From the NCBI RefSeq assembly GCF_015207525.1, contig NZ_JADEWR010000012.1:93455-157454 (forward strand): a DNA stretch of 64,000 nucleotides, written 5' to 3'. Position 1 is the stretch's first letter, and each line of letters begins with the position of its first letter. Positions 26,722 through 37,428 of this stretch are shown piece by piece. The stretch comes from Nodosilinea sp. LEGE 06152 (GTDB lineage: Bacteria > Cyanobacteriota > Cyanobacteriia > Phormidesmidales > Phormidesmidaceae). The notes below the pieces were generated by a model. The model had not been told where the DNA came from, did no database searches, and saw only the letters and a program-made list of their open reading frames with translations. The position numbers and the translations under genes were made by a program.

Positions 26722-27039
26722 ATGACAGGGGCAGACTTGCAGACCCTTTTGATCGAAAAGTGGGGCTATTCTTTTGATATTCAGTTTCGGCGCACCCAGG
26801 GCAAAATTTTTCTCCAGGTAATGTGGCGTTACCTGGAGCAGGCGTCGTTTCCGCTGAGCGAGGAGGAGTACTTGGCTCACCTGAGTCAGGTGATGCTGTA
26901 CCTGCATGAGTGGGGCCAGGTAGATTACGTGCAGCAGTGGATTGCCCAGACCCGCGATCGCCCCCGTTTGGGCAAGGCTGTTAGCATTCCCCTGCCCCTG
27001 GGTGAGCGGGCGCTAGAGTGGTTGACCGACGAGTTTTAG
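26722..27039 (+). CDS. DUF3067 family protein
   Basis: 105 aa. It starts MTGADLQTLLIEKWGYSFDIQFRRTQGKIFLQVMWRYLEQASFPLSEEEYLAHL, the conserved core of DUF3067, a family confined to cyanobacteria and plastids. It has no membrane segment, signal peptide or catalytic motif that can be named. The function is unknown. It is divergent from petC and convergent with the VOC gene. Confidence 0.85.
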   Translation: MTGADLQTLLIEKWGYSFDIQFRRTQGKIFLQVMWRYLEQASFPLSEEEYLAHLSQVMLYLHEWGQVDYVQQWIAQTRDRPRLGKAVSIPLPLGERALEWLTDEF

Positions 27040-27042
27040 GGT

Positions 27043-27111
27043 GTGTCATCGGGTCTGGCCGCAGTCCTTAGCCCATCAGCATTGCCATGCCCGACACAAA
27101 AAACAGGCTAG
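27043..27111. repeat. 69-nt dispersed repeat, copy B
   Basis: Ungapped match of about 70% (counted by eye) to copy A at 15954-16022, same orientation in the window. It exactly fills the 74-bp gap between the stop codons of two convergent genes, so here it may serve as a transcript-end element. Confidence 0.6.
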
Positions 27112-27113
27112 CC

Positions 27114-27503
27114 TTAGCGCTCGTACAGCTCGATGGGCAGATGGTCGGGATCTTGAAAGAAAACAAAGCGTTTGCCGGTCAGCTCATCCAAGCGAACAGC
27201 CTCGGTGACAACCTGATGACTGTGGAGATGCTGCAGGGCTACCTCTAGATCGTCTACCACTAGGGCCAGGTGCCTGAGCCCTCGCGCCTCTGGTTGTGAA
27301 GGACGCAGCGGTGGGTCAGGAAAGGAAAATAGCTCAATCTGGGCGTGATCCCCCAGGCGCAGGTCGAGCTTATAGGACTGCCGCTCAGACCGATAGGTTT
27401 CTCGGATCACCTCAAACCCCAGCACCTGGGTATAAAACTGCTTCGATCGCGGGTAGTTGCCGCAGATAATCGCTATGTGATGGATACCTTGAAAAAACGA
27501 CAT
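27114..27503 (-). CDS. VOC family (glyoxalase-fold) protein
   Basis: 129 aa from the ATG at 27503 (MSFFQGIHHIAIICGNYPRSKQFYTQVLGFEVI). It shows the two beta-alpha-beta-beta-beta units of the vicinal oxygen chelate fold. The usual metal ligands can be placed at H in GIHHIAII, E in IELFSF, H in LRHLALVVDD and E in LPIELYE. This matches the YaeR/GloA2-like branch, whose substrate is unsettled, so it should not be called lactoylglutathione lyase with certainty. An upstream ATG five codons earlier is less likely. Confidence 0.85.
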   Translation of the reverse strand: MSFFQGIHHIAIICGNYPRSKQFYTQVLGFEVIRETYRSERQSYKLDLRLGDHAQIELFSFPDPPLRPSQPEARGLRHLALVVDDLEVALQHLHSHQVVTEAVRLDELTGKRFVFFQDPDHLPIELYER

Positions 27504-27671
27504 AGTTAAACTATCCAAATAGCTTTATTAGGCAATATCTGGAGTTGAGTGACAGCTACCCGCTGGCGTGGGAACGCTAGGGTTAGGTGTAGCGCAGCTG
27601 CCCCAGCGATCGCAGCATTTTAAGGATAATTGCTCAAAAGCTTTTTAGGTTGAAATGCTAGGATTTCCTAG

Positions 27672-28691
27672 GTGAACATGCTCAGAGGGCCTGATGTGAT
27701 CCGTTCTGCCACTTTGCCGATGCAAACTCCGTCGTTACCCCACTTCGGAGAGAACAACCGCCTCAAACTATTTTCGGGCTCAGCCAACGTTGACTTGGCG
27801 CGCGAAGTGGCTCGTTATCTAGGGCTAGATCTTGGCCCTATGGTGCGCAAGCGCTTTGCCGATGGCGAACTCTATATTCAAATTCAGGAGTCGATTCGCG
27901 GTTGCGATGTCTATCTCATTCAGCCCACCTGCCAACCGGTGAACGATCACCTGATGGAGCTGTTGATTATGATCGATGCCTGCAGGCGCGCCTCGGCTCG
28001 GCAGATTACCGCCGTAATTCCCTACTATGGCTATGCTAGAGCCGATCGCAAGACCGCCGGGCGTGAGTCAATCACCGCCAAGCTGGTGGCCAACCTGATG
28101 ACGAAAGCTGGTGCCAGTCGGGTGCTGGCCATTGATCTGCACTCGGCGCAAATCCAGGGCTACTTTGACATTCCCTGTGATCATGTCTACGGCACCCCGG
28201 TGCTAATTGACTATATCGCCAGCAAAAATCTAGAAGACTTAGTCGTGGTTTCTCCCGACGTAGGCGGTGTGGCCCGCGCTCGTGCCTTTGCCAAAAAGCT
28301 CAACGACGCGCCTTTAGCAATTATTGACAAGCGTCGTCAGGCCCACAACGTCGCTGAGGTGATGAATGTGGTGGGCGATGTGCGCGGCAAAACCGCTGTG
28401 CTGGTTGACGACATGATCGACACCGCTGGCACCATCTGTGAAGGAGCACGTCTGCTCAAGCAGGAGGGCGCTCGCCAGGTTTATGCCTGCGCCACCCACC
28501 CAGTCTTCTCGCCGCCGGCGGTAGAGCGCCTGTCGGCAGGTCTGTTTGAGGAAGTGATTGTCACCAACACGATTCCGATGACCGCCGCCCGTCAGTTTGA
28601 TCAGCTAACCGTGCTGTCGATGGCTAACCTGCTGGGTGAAGCCATCTGGCGCATCCATGAGGAAAGCTCGGTCAGCAGCATGTTTCGTTAA
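27672..28691 (+). CDS. prs: Ribose-phosphate pyrophosphokinase
   Basis: 339 aa counted from GTG at 27672 (an ATG two codons in is equally possible). It has the ATP-binding KRFADGELYIQIQESIRGCDVYLIQ region, the catalytic IPYYGYARADRKTAGRE loop and the PRPP-binding VLVDDMIDTAGTI. Prs makes PRPP from ribose 5-phosphate and ATP for nucleotide, His and Trp synthesis. The ~25-residue N-terminal extension before ENNRLKLFSGSAN is common in cyanobacterial enzymes. It is followed directly by a strong hairpin. Confidence 0.97.
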   Translation: MNMLRGPDVIRSATLPMQTPSLPHFGENNRLKLFSGSANVDLAREVARYLGLDLGPMVRKRFADGELYIQIQESIRGCDVYLIQPTCQPVNDHLMELLIMIDACRRASARQITAVIPYYGYARADRKTAGRESITAKLVANLMTKAGASRVLAIDLHSAQIQGYFDIPCDHVYGTPVLIDYIASKNLEDLVVVSPDVGGVARARAFAKKLNDAPLAIIDKRRQAHNVAEVMNVVGDVRGKTAVLVDDMIDTAGTICEGARLLKQEGARQVYACATHPVFSPPAVERLSAGLFEEVIVTNTIPMTAARQFDQLTVLSMANLLGEAIWRIHEESSVSSMFR

Positions 28692-28731
28692 CAGGCTGAG
28701 CGCAGAACACTTGGGTTCTGCGCTCAGCCTG
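28692..28731. terminator. Perfect 17-bp hairpin after prs
   Basis: The stem CAGGCTGAGCGCAGAAC and its exact complement enclose a 6-nt loop, starting at the base after the prs stop codon. No T-tract follows. It lies between convergent genes and may act on both transcripts or protect the mRNA end. Confidence 0.7.
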
Positions 28732-28747
28732 TCCTAGATGGAGGGTG

Positions 28748-29200
28748 TTAGGCGTCTTCGTCGACGAACTCAGGCCGCCCGCTACCCGGAATTGGCCAGT
28801 CGGGGTTTTCGCCGCCGATGTAGCAGGTTTCAACCACTACATATTCACGACTGAACTGCTCCAAGGTGTTGATCAACACATCGAGGGCCAGGGCATCGCT
28901 GGTGCCCAGGTCGAACCAGCAGCGGGCCCAGAGCCCCTGATATTCGACCTCGCCCATGTTGTGCATGACCGAGAGCATGCTGTTGCCCAGCTGATTCTCG
29001 TCGTAGGGCAGGTAGCTGATATCCAGTCCGGTGTCCTGCACCTGAAGGTTTTCGGCGTTAAACCCGCCCAGCTTGCCCAAAAAGAACCACGACGAAAAGA
29101 CTTCGTCGATGTACTGCTGCTCCATGTTTGAGGGCACGGTCTCAAACTTTAGCCAGATCCAAAGGTTAAAGAAGTCGCACTCGCGAAATTCAACCTGCAT
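28748..29200 (-). CDS. DUF3531 family protein
   Basis: 150 aa. It starts MQVEFRECDFFNLWIWLKFETVPSNMEQQYIDEVFSSWFFLGKLGGFNAENLQVQDTG, the conserved core of DUF3531, found in cyanobacteria and plastid-bearing eukaryotes. It is acidic and aromatic-rich, with no membrane helix. The function is unknown. The next gene upstream on the same strand is the TPR protein at 29268, 67 bp away, so the two may be cotranscribed. Confidence 0.85.
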   Translation of the reverse strand: MQVEFRECDFFNLWIWLKFETVPSNMEQQYIDEVFSSWFFLGKLGGFNAENLQVQDTGLDISYLPYDENQLGNSMLSVMHNMGEVEYQGLWARCWFDLGTSDALALDVLINTLEQFSREYVVVETCYIGGENPDWPIPGSGRPEFVDEDA

Positions 29201-29267
29201 AACAAAGCCCTACGCTGCACTCTCAGCATAGGGCTTACTCGCACGAACTCGCGCTACCTTGCGATCG

Positions 29268-30203
29268 CTATCGTTCGTTGATTTGCGCTCGCTCGGCGCA
29301 CACCTCGCCAGCTACGCCCTCAGCCTGGCAGGCCTCAAAGGCAATTTGCCGCGCTGTCGCCGTCGGCAGTTGGTCGGCATAGGCCAGGGCCGAGCGGTAA
29401 AACGGCAGGCTGGCCGCATACTGCTGCTGCAAAAATAGAATTTGAGCCTTCAAATAGAGCAAGTCGGGGTTTTCGGGGGCAGCGGCCAGGGCCTTATCGA
29501 CTTCTGCCAAGGCCTCGCCGTAGCGCCCCATGTCGCGCATGCCAATGGCGATACCCCGGTGGGTCAGGTAGGCAGGATGGCCGTTCTGCAGACGGGCGAT
29601 CGCCTGGTCTGGGTTGGCAAAAGGCAAATTAACTGCCAGCAGCAAATCCATGAAGCCCTTCAGCAGGCTGAGTTCGGGGTCGTTGGGGTCGATCTTCTCG
29701 GCGGCATCTAGTTCGCTAAAGACCCGCTGCAGCAGGCGCAGAGCGGTGGGGGTGCCGCGGGCAATGCCCTGGGTTTGCAAAGCGTGGGCTCCTTCCATAA
29801 AAATGCCGACGGCGGTATAGAGGTGGCCCCGAAGGGGATCGGTCGCCTTTAGGGCGGTGGCGGTTTGCTGGGTGAGACGAGCCTGATCGGCTAGCTCATT
29901 GAGGTCTTTGTTGAGGTAGCCCAGAGCTGCCGCAATGGCGTAGTTCATGGGTTCGTCGGGTTCTGCGGCGATCGCCTGCCCCACCAAAGATTCAGCGGCT
30001 GTGTAGTTGCCCTCGTAAAATAGCGCGTTAAAAACAGCTTCGGTCTTGTCGCCAATCTCGTGGGGATCAGTGGTGCGAAATGGATCTCCGGCTTGTACCG
30101 CTGTGGGCGCTAGAGCCAAAAAAGCGACGGTAAGAGTTCCGGCTGACAGTGCTTTAAAGCGCGACCCCAGGCGAAGTGAGGCAAGGCGAGCGTGAAGAAC
30201 CAT
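29268..30203 (-). CDS. Exported TPR-repeat protein (Sll0314/Alr1548-like)
   Basis: 311 aa with a signal peptide (a hydrophobic segment TLTVAFLALAPTAVQA, cleavage near residue 38). The mature part is all helical, with TPR-like repeats at ~60-125 and ~215-285 (YGEALAEVDKALAAAPENPDLLYLKAQILFLQQQYAASLPFYRSAL). The opening GDPFRTTDPHEIGDKTEAVFNALFYEGNYTAAESLV matches a conserved group of cyanobacterial periplasmic/lumenal TPR proteins. It is likely to be a protein-interaction scaffold; its partner is unknown. Confidence 0.85.
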   Translation of the reverse strand: MVLHARLASLRLGSRFKALSAGTLTVAFLALAPTAVQAGDPFRTTDPHEIGDKTEAVFNALFYEGNYTAAESLVGQAIAAEPDEPMNYAIAAALGYLNKDLNELADQARLTQQTATALKATDPLRGHLYTAVGIFMEGAHALQTQGIARGTPTALRLLQRVFSELDAAEKIDPNDPELSLLKGFMDLLLAVNLPFANPDQAIARLQNGHPAYLTHRGIAIGMRDMGRYGEALAEVDKALAAAPENPDLLYLKAQILFLQQQYAASLPFYRSALAYADQLPTATARQIAFEACQAEGVAGEVCAERAQINER

Positions 30204-30491
30204 AGTAAGTTTGTCCGTTACGACCTAAACATGAGGAAGAAAACAGTATGCCCCGCAGGGAGAAATGTGTGTTGAATAGGTGATGGCGTACCTGATGGCC
30301 TAATTGTGGCGAATTCTAAGGGCGTTTGCGGTAGTAATGTTACAGAAGCTACACTGGCCTAGTTTTCAGTGAACATGGCCTCAGCCACTACCAAGGGCAA
30401 CTCCGTAGGGCACACTGGAAAGAGGATTGCATCGTATCTGCGGTGCTCGCTTAGCTTAGCTGTATCGCTTACTGTTTTACTGTCGGGTAGA

Positions 30492-31148
30492 ATGCTCTAT
30501 CTTCGCCAGCTTACCTATCATCCGCCAGCCAGCCCAAGGGCTATTCTGAGAGATATTTCTTTAGAGCTGGCCCCCCAGCAGCTAGGGCTAATCTACGGAC
30601 CCAGCGGGTCGGGCAAGAGCACGCTGCTGGAGATTATGGCGGGCTTTGCCCAGCCCACGGTGGGGGCGATTCAGTGGCGGCAGCAAGATTTGGACCCCGA
30701 AGCCCTGCGGCAGCTAGCGGGGCTGGTGTTTCAGTTTCCGGAGCGCCACTTTTGCGGGCATACGCTGCTCGAAGAACTGCGCCTGGGGCACCCAGAACTG
30801 GCTCGTAACGAGATTGAGCAGGCGCTACAGGCCGTAGGTCTAGAGCAGCTTTCCCTCAAAACCTCGCCCCAAGACTTAAGCGGTGGCCAGCAGCGGCGAT
30901 TGGCCCTGGCGGTACAGCTGATTCGCAAACCCTACCTGCTGCTGCTCGATGAACCCACGGCGGGCCTAGACTGGTCGATGCGGCGGCAAATTATTGGGTT
31001 GCTCAAGCAGCTCAAGCAGCACTGGACGCTGCTGGTGGTCTCGCACGATGCCGAGGAACTGGCTGAGCTGGCCGATCGCTGCTGGCAGCTTGACCACGGC
31101 AATCTTACCCCGGTGCCCCAGACCTCTCTTTCTTCGGCCGCAGGCTAG
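30492..31148 (+). CDS. ABC transporter ATP-binding protein
   Basis: 218 aa from the ATG at 30492 (MLYLRQLTYHPP); a longer frame starting at 30369 adds a hydrophobic stretch that does not belong to the family. Walker A GPSGSGKST, Q-loop FQFPERHF, signature LSGGQQRRLALA, Walker B LLLLDEPTAGLD and the switch His in VVSHD are all intact. The QFPERHF loop resembles energy-coupling-factor/cobalt-type and plastid ABCI ATPases. No permease is adjacent. It ends 9 bp before rsmG, so the two are probably one operon. Confidence 0.9.
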   Translation: MLYLRQLTYHPPASPRAILRDISLELAPQQLGLIYGPSGSGKSTLLEIMAGFAQPTVGAIQWRQQDLDPEALRQLAGLVFQFPERHFCGHTLLEELRLGHPELARNEIEQALQAVGLEQLSLKTSPQDLSGGQQRRLALAVQLIRKPYLLLLDEPTAGLDWSMRRQIIGLLKQLKQHWTLLVVSHDAEELAELADRCWQLDHGNLTPVPQTSLSSAAG

Positions 31149-31157
31149 GGCAACGCT

Positions 31158-31895
31158 ATGGATCGGCTACCCTTCAATGGCGATCGCTGGCAGAGTAGCC
31201 TGCAGTGGCAGCCTACTGACCCACAGCAGCAGCGTTTTCAGCAGCTCTACGAGGCTATTTTGGCCGCCAACCAGCAGGTCAACCTGACCCGCATCACCAC
31301 CCCTGAGGATTTTTGGGAAAAGCACCTGTGGGACTCACTCCAGGGCGTGGCTCCCTGGCTGAGCGATCCCCAGGCCAGTGCCACAGGGCTTAAGGTGGTT
31401 GACATCGGCACGGGCGGTGGGTTTCCGGGGCTGCCGGTAGCGCTGGTGTTCCCCCACTGGGCGATCGCCCTGATGGATGCCACCCGCAAAAAACTTACCG
31501 CCCTAGAGTCTGTCTGCGAGAGCCTGGGGATCGCCAACGTCAGCTTTTTACCCCAGCGGGCCGAGCAGGTGGCCCACCAGCCCACCCACCGAGAAGCCTA
31601 CGACCTGGCCCTGCTGCGAGCCGTTGGCCCGGTCAACACCTGTGCCGAGTACGCGCTGCCGCTGCTCAAGCCAGAGGGCCAGGCTATCCTCTACCGAGGC
31701 CAGTGGTCGTCAGAAGAAGAGGCTGGACTGAAGGCCATTCTGCCGCGCTTGGGCGGCAAACTGCGGTCGGTGCGATCGCAGACCACGCCCCTCACCCAGG
31801 GCGTTCGTCATAACGTCGTGCTCACTAAAGTTGAGCGCACACCTGACAAATTTCCGCGTCTACCAGGGATTCCGGCGAAGACGCCGCTGGTGTAG
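31158..31895 (+). CDS. rsmG: 16S rRNA (guanine527-N7)-methyltransferase
   Basis: 245 aa. It has the GidB/RsmG fold: FQQLYEAILAANQQVNLTRITTPEDFWEKHLWDSL at the start, the SAM site VVDIGTGGGFPGLPVALVFP (~residues 78-97) and ALLRAVGPVNTCAEYALPLLKPEGQAILYRG. It methylates N7 of G527 in 16S rRNA; loss gives low-level streptomycin resistance in bacteria (established). It follows the ABC ATPase gene closely. The 3' spacer carries C/G-rich tandem repeats. Confidence 0.96.
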   Translation: MDRLPFNGDRWQSSLQWQPTDPQQQRFQQLYEAILAANQQVNLTRITTPEDFWEKHLWDSLQGVAPWLSDPQASATGLKVVDIGTGGGFPGLPVALVFPHWAIALMDATRKKLTALESVCESLGIANVSFLPQRAEQVAHQPTHREAYDLALLRAVGPVNTCAEYALPLLKPEGQAILYRGQWSSEEEAGLKAILPRLGGKLRSVRSQTTPLTQGVRHNVVLTKVERTPDKFPRLPGIPAKTPLV

Positions 31896-31917
31896 GGGTA
31901 GATGAGTGGGAGAGTAG

Positions 31918-32085
31918 GAGTGTGGATGGGTGGGTGGGTAAAAAAAGGTTTTGCCTGATATTCGGTACAATTGCCCCTCCTGCCTGCCATCCCGAGAGGA
32001 GTCCGATTAGCAACGCCAACCAAATAACCTCTTCACCCCCTTACCCATCCACCCATCTACTCATCCACCCCCTCACCTTCTCCGT
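31918..32085. repeat. Inverted pair of GGATGGGTGGG-type arrays between rsmG and hisIE
   Basis: GTGGATGGGTGGGTGGGTA at about 31920-31940 is mirrored by TACCCATCCACCCATCTACT at about 32041-32062 on the same strand, so the two arrays are inverted and could pair. The unit matches the array at 18905-18972. They bracket about 100 bases without an evident gene. Confidence 0.6.
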
Positions 32086-32723
32086 TCCTGCAGCTTGCGG
32101 TACACGTCTTTGATATCGACCCCGTGGTGGGCCAGGGCTACCAGGGTATGATACATCAAATCGGCGGCTTCTCCGGCGATCGCGTCAGCATCGTCGTCTT
32201 TGCAGGCCATCACCACTTCGGCGGCTTCTTCGCCAATTTTTTTGAGAATTTTGTTGTCGCCTCCGGCCAGCAGCTTGCAGGTGTAGGAGTCGGGGTTGGG
32301 GTGGTCGCGGCGATCGCAGATTACCTCAAACACCTGAGAAAGGGTGTCGGCGGGAGGCGCAGCTCTGTGGTCATCGACTTGGTGAAAGCAGCTGCGCTCG
32401 CCGGTGTGGCAGGCAATGTTGCCCAACTGTTCTACCGTAACCAGTAGGGCATCGCTGTCGCAGTCGTAGCGAATGGCCTTGACTTGCTGAATATGACCGG
32501 AAGTTGCCCCCTTGTGCCAAAACTCCTGGCGCGATCGGCTCCAGAACCAAGTTTCGCCGCTATCTAGAGTGCGCTGAAGCGATTCGGCGTTCATCCAGGC
32601 CATCATCAGCACGGTGCCGTCGAGGTGGTCTTGCACAATGGCAGGCACCAGCCCCTGGTCGTTGTAGCGAATGCGATCGACGGGCACAGCGGTAGCAAAG
32701 GGCGAAGACGATGAGGTGACCAT
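32073..32723 (-). CDS. hisIE: Bifunctional phosphoribosyl-AMP cyclohydrolase / phosphoribosyl-ATP pyrophosphatase
   Basis: 216 aa from the ATG at 32723. The HisI half (~1-115) includes [35 protein letters not shown] and the zinc/Mg-site cysteines and aspartates in RYDCDSDAL and CHTGERSCF. The HisE half (~125-216) includes [30 protein letters not shown]. The fused protein performs steps two and three of histidine synthesis. It is monocistronic; the upstream in-frame extension to 32807 is not needed. Confidence 0.96.
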   Translation of the reverse strand: MVTSSSSPFATAVPVDRIRYNDQGLVPAIVQDHLDGTVLMMAWMNAESLQRTLDSGETWFWSRSRQEFWHKGATSGHIQQVKAIRYDCDSDALLVTVEQLGNIACHTGERSCFHQVDDHRAAPPADTLSQVFEVICDRRDHPNPDSYTCKLLAGGDNKILKKIGEEAAEVVMACKDDDADAIAGEAADLMYHTLVALAHHGVDIKDVYRKLQERRR

Positions 32724-33032
32724 GGTATCGGGCGGCAAAACATCCTTACCCACTCTAGTCTTTCTTGGCCTGTGCCCTGCGCCCATGCTGCAAAAACGGC
32801 TAGCCACTACGCCTCAACTCAGAAATTACTTGGGGACTACTCTCATAAACGCCCAACCTGATGAAAAACAAGGATTAGGCCAAGTTTGCTCCAACTTTTC
32901 CGCCAACAAAAGTTAACATAGTAGTTAACAAACCTTCAGCTAAGTCCAGTCTGGCTATCTGCCCCACACAGGGCGCTTTGCCCGCAGGCTTGGCTCATTC
33001 GACCCTACTATCTACAGACGCAGGAGAGCTTC

Positions 33033-33452
33033 ATGACTGGATTTATTCGCGGGCTGTTTGGCGGCAAGGCTAAGAACCCTGGGGAAGCAGACCGCCCGGT
33101 GCGACAAAAGCCCGCGCCTCAGCAGCCCACCATCAAGCAGGTTGGCGGGGCTTATTTCTTGAGCGAGGACGATGCTAAGAGCTATGGCAACATAGAGTAC
33201 ATGCGATCGTCTAAGACCGTACGGCGCACCTACGCCAAAAAGCGGGGCGAGACCGGAGAGAAAGAGAGCATTCGGCAGATTTCTGCGCTAGAGGCCAAAA
33301 GGCTGCAAGAGCAGGGCTTATCTGTGGAAAAGTTGTCCCCTTCTGAAGTGTCTGTTCAACCCGTCGTCAAGAAAGATGCCAGTGCCGAGCGCCGCAAGGT
33401 CGATACCAACCTCGACATGTTCCGCAAGATGGCGAAGGATATCAAGAAGTAG
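33033..33452 (+). CDS. Conserved cyanobacterial hypothetical protein
   Basis: 139 aa, strong RBS (AGGAGAG) before the ATG. It starts MTGFIRGLFGGKAK and is highly basic and hydrophilic, with AYFLSEDDAKSYGNIEYMRSSKTVRRTYAKK as its most distinctive block and a C-terminal NLDMFRKMAKDIKK helix. There is no signal peptide or membrane helix. The small folded centre flanked by disordered tails suggests a nucleic-acid or protein-binding role, but nothing identifies it. It is followed by a clear terminator. Confidence 0.75.
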   Translation: MTGFIRGLFGGKAKNPGEADRPVRQKPAPQQPTIKQVGGAYFLSEDDAKSYGNIEYMRSSKTVRRTYAKKRGETGEKESIRQISALEAKRLQEQGLSVEKLSPSEVSVQPVVKKDASAERRKVDTNLDMFRKMAKDIKK

Positions 33453-33493
33453 TCGACGCCATTTCCTGGGCGTAAGCCCTGCCAATGAATAAC

Positions 33494-33524
33494 AAAGGAC
33501 GCAGCCTAGCTGCGTCCTTTTTAT
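33494..33524 (+). terminator. Intrinsic terminator
   Basis: AAAGGACGCAG and CTGCGTCCTTT form an 11-bp stem around a 5-nt loop, followed by T-rich sequence. It lies about 40 bases downstream of the gene at 33033-33452. Confidence 0.85.
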
Positions 33525-33678
33525 TGGTGAAAGCTGGTGAAAGCCTAAGGATAAATTTTTCTCTCAAAGATGAATTAGTCAGATGGCGCAGAAGTAGACA
33601 ACCTGGCCCCATTTTTCGTTACCTTTGGTAAAGATTCGTTTACTTCCCGTCCGTTGAAGTCTGCCTTTGGAGCCGCCC

Positions 33679-35388
<1,710 letters not shown>

Positions 35389-35667
35389 CGCCTTTGTAGA
35401 GTAATATGCCTTTTATAAAAAAACTTTCTTAAGTTCGTTCCCCATTCAACCGTAGAGTTGATGGCTGAGTTTAGATTGTGAGAGTCAGGCTCTCAGGTGA
35501 GGCTAATCCCTCACTGGTAAGGTTTTAAACTATTCCTCCAGCGCGGTTTTTGATCTGCGCAATCTTTCTATTTGCCATTCCAACTCTGCCCTGGCTCAGA
35601 ATCGGGGCTAATTTTCTGGATGGTATGATTGCTGAGACGTTAGTCCAAATCCCAAGGATTTTTACCC
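35389..35667. other. Leader region upstream of gpmI
   Basis: About 280 bases, relatively AT-rich at its start. There is a small inverted repeat GTGAGG-CTAAT-CCCTCAC near 35497-35515. No gene or recognised riboswitch was found. It presumably holds the gpmI promoter. Confidence 0.4.
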
Positions 35668-37266
35668 ATGAGTCAAGCGTCAATCCCGCCGATGGTGTTA
35701 GTTATTCTCGACGGTTGGGGATATCGGGAAAGTACTGACGGCAATGCTGTCGCTGCCGCAAAGACTCCGGTAATGGATAGCCTGTGGGCCGCCTATCCCC
35801 ACACGTTAATTCGCACGTCGGGTAAGGATGTGGGGCTACCCGACGGTCAAATGGGCAACTCTGAAGTGGGCCATCTAAACATTGGAGCCGGGCGCATTGT
35901 GCCCCAAGAATTAGTGCGAATTTCAGATGCGGTAGAAGATGGCACTCTGCAGGAAAATGAGGCCTTTTTAGAAGTTTGTCAGTCGGTACGCTACCGCAGC
36001 AGCAAGCTCCATTTAATTGGCCTTTGCTCTGAAGGTGGGGTGCATTCTCATCTGTCTCATCTGTTTGGGCTATTGGAGATGGCCAAAGCCCAAGATATTG
36101 AAGATGTTTGTATTCACGTCATCACCGATGGCCGCGATACTAAGCCCACCGAGGGCAAAATAGCGGTGCAAAAAATTCAGGACTATGTCGATCAACTGGG
36201 GTTGGGTCGCCTGGTGACCCTCAGCGGGCGTTACTACGCCATGGACCGCGACAACCGCTGGGATCGCGTTGAAAAGGCCTATCGAGTCATCACTGACCCC
36301 GGTGAAGGCACTGGTCAAACCGCCATAGAAGCGCTGCTGGCCTCCTATGATCAAGATGTTAACGACGAGTTTGTAGAGCCGGTGCGGCTGGCCCCTGGCG
36401 CGATCGCCCCCGAGGATGGCGTGATCTTTTTCAACTTTCGCCCCGATCGCGCTCGCCAGCTGACTCAGGCTTTGGTAGACCCCAACTTTAAGGGCTTTGA
36501 GCGCGAGGTGATTGCTCCCCTAAGCTTTGTCACCATGACCCAGTACGACCCCGAGATGCCGGTCAAGGTGGCGTTTCAGCCCCAAAACCTGAGCAACATT
36601 TTGGGGGAAGTGGTAGCCAACCACGGTCTCAAGCAGTTTCGCACCGCTGAAACCGAAAAGTATGCCCACGTCACCTACTTCTTTAATGGTGGTTTAGAGG
36701 AACCCCTGCAGGGGGAGGACCGCGAACTGGTGTCTAGCCCTATGGTGGCTACCTACGACAAAGCTCCAGCGATGTCGGCAGAAGCTGTGACTAATACCGC
36801 CCTAGCTGCTATTAAAAAAGGGATTTACTCCTTGGTGGTGATCAACTATGCCAATCCCGACATGGTCGGTCACACCGGCAAGATGGAGTCTACGATCACG
36901 GCTCTCCAGGCCGTTGACCACGAGCTGGGCCGCTTAATTGATGGTATTGGTCAGGCTGGAGGCACCGCCATCATCATTGCCGACCACGGCAACGCCGAGC
37001 TGATGTGGGACGAAAACCACAAGCCCTGGACGGCCCACACCACTAACCCAGTGCCGTTTATTTTAGTGGAAGGGGAGCGGCTCAAGGTGCCCGCCTACGG
37101 TGGCGATGTCAACCTCAGGGAAGACGGGCGACTGTCTGACATTGCCCCTACCATTCTGCAAATTCTGGGATTGCCCCAGCCCCAAGAAATGACCGGGCGA
37201 TCGATGTTTCTCGCCGCCGATGTGGAAATTCGCAACAACCGTACGCCGGTAAAGCTCTCTCGCTAG
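35668..37266 (+). CDS. gpmI: 2,3-bisphosphoglycerate-independent phosphoglycerate mutase
   Basis: 532 aa. The two-metal phosphatase domain begins MVLVILDGWGYRE (D15), and the nucleophile S65 lies in QMGNSEVGHLNIGAGR. The phosphotransferase insert domain contains HVITDGRDTKPTEGK and GRYYAMDRDNRWDR. The late metal ligands are in NYANPDMVGHTG and IADHGNAELM. It interconverts 3- and 2-phosphoglycerate in lower glycolysis and is the common PGM of cyanobacteria. It precedes secG by 162 bp, a conserved neighbour in many cyanobacteria. Confidence 0.97.
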   Translation: MSQASIPPMVLVILDGWGYRESTDGNAVAAAKTPVMDSLWAAYPHTLIRTSGKDVGLPDGQMGNSEVGHLNIGAGRIVPQELVRISDAVEDGTLQENEAFLEVCQSVRYRSSKLHLIGLCSEGGVHSHLSHLFGLLEMAKAQDIEDVCIHVITDGRDTKPTEGKIAVQKIQDYVDQLGLGRLVTLSGRYYAMDRDNRWDRVEKAYRVITDPGEGTGQTAIEALLASYDQDVNDEFVEPVRLAPGAIAPEDGVIFFNFRPDRARQLTQALVDPNFKGFEREVIAPLSFVTMTQYDPEMPVKVAFQPQNLSNILGEVVANHGLKQFRTAETEKYAHVTYFFNGGLEEPLQGEDRELVSSPMVATYDKAPAMSAEAVTNTALAAIKKGIYSLVVINYANPDMVGHTGKMESTITALQAVDHELGRLIDGIGQAGGTAIIIADHGNAELMWDENHKPWTAHTTNPVPFILVEGERLKVPAYGGDVNLREDGRLSDIAPTILQILGLPQPQEMTGRSMFLAADVEIRNNRTPVKLSR

Positions 37267-37428
37267 GCTTTTGGCTGCCCTGGCGGCGGCTACCCCACGC
37301 GTGCCCTAGCCCTTAGGGTATAGTGGAGACTGGGCTAGAGTTTGTGCTGACCCAGCTCAGCGATCGCCCGCTGGTTTTCTATACCACCGCCCACCCCGTT
37401 TTTTTGAGCAGGTTAGTCTGAGAACGCG

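Noticed and set aside
27114..27503. Firm call of lactoylglutathione lyase for the VOC protein
   Set aside because: The fold is clear but this branch has unsettled substrates.
18905..32085. CCCATCC arrays considered as CRISPR
   Set aside because: Units are 7-8 nt, without unique spacers of regular length; no cas genes in the window.
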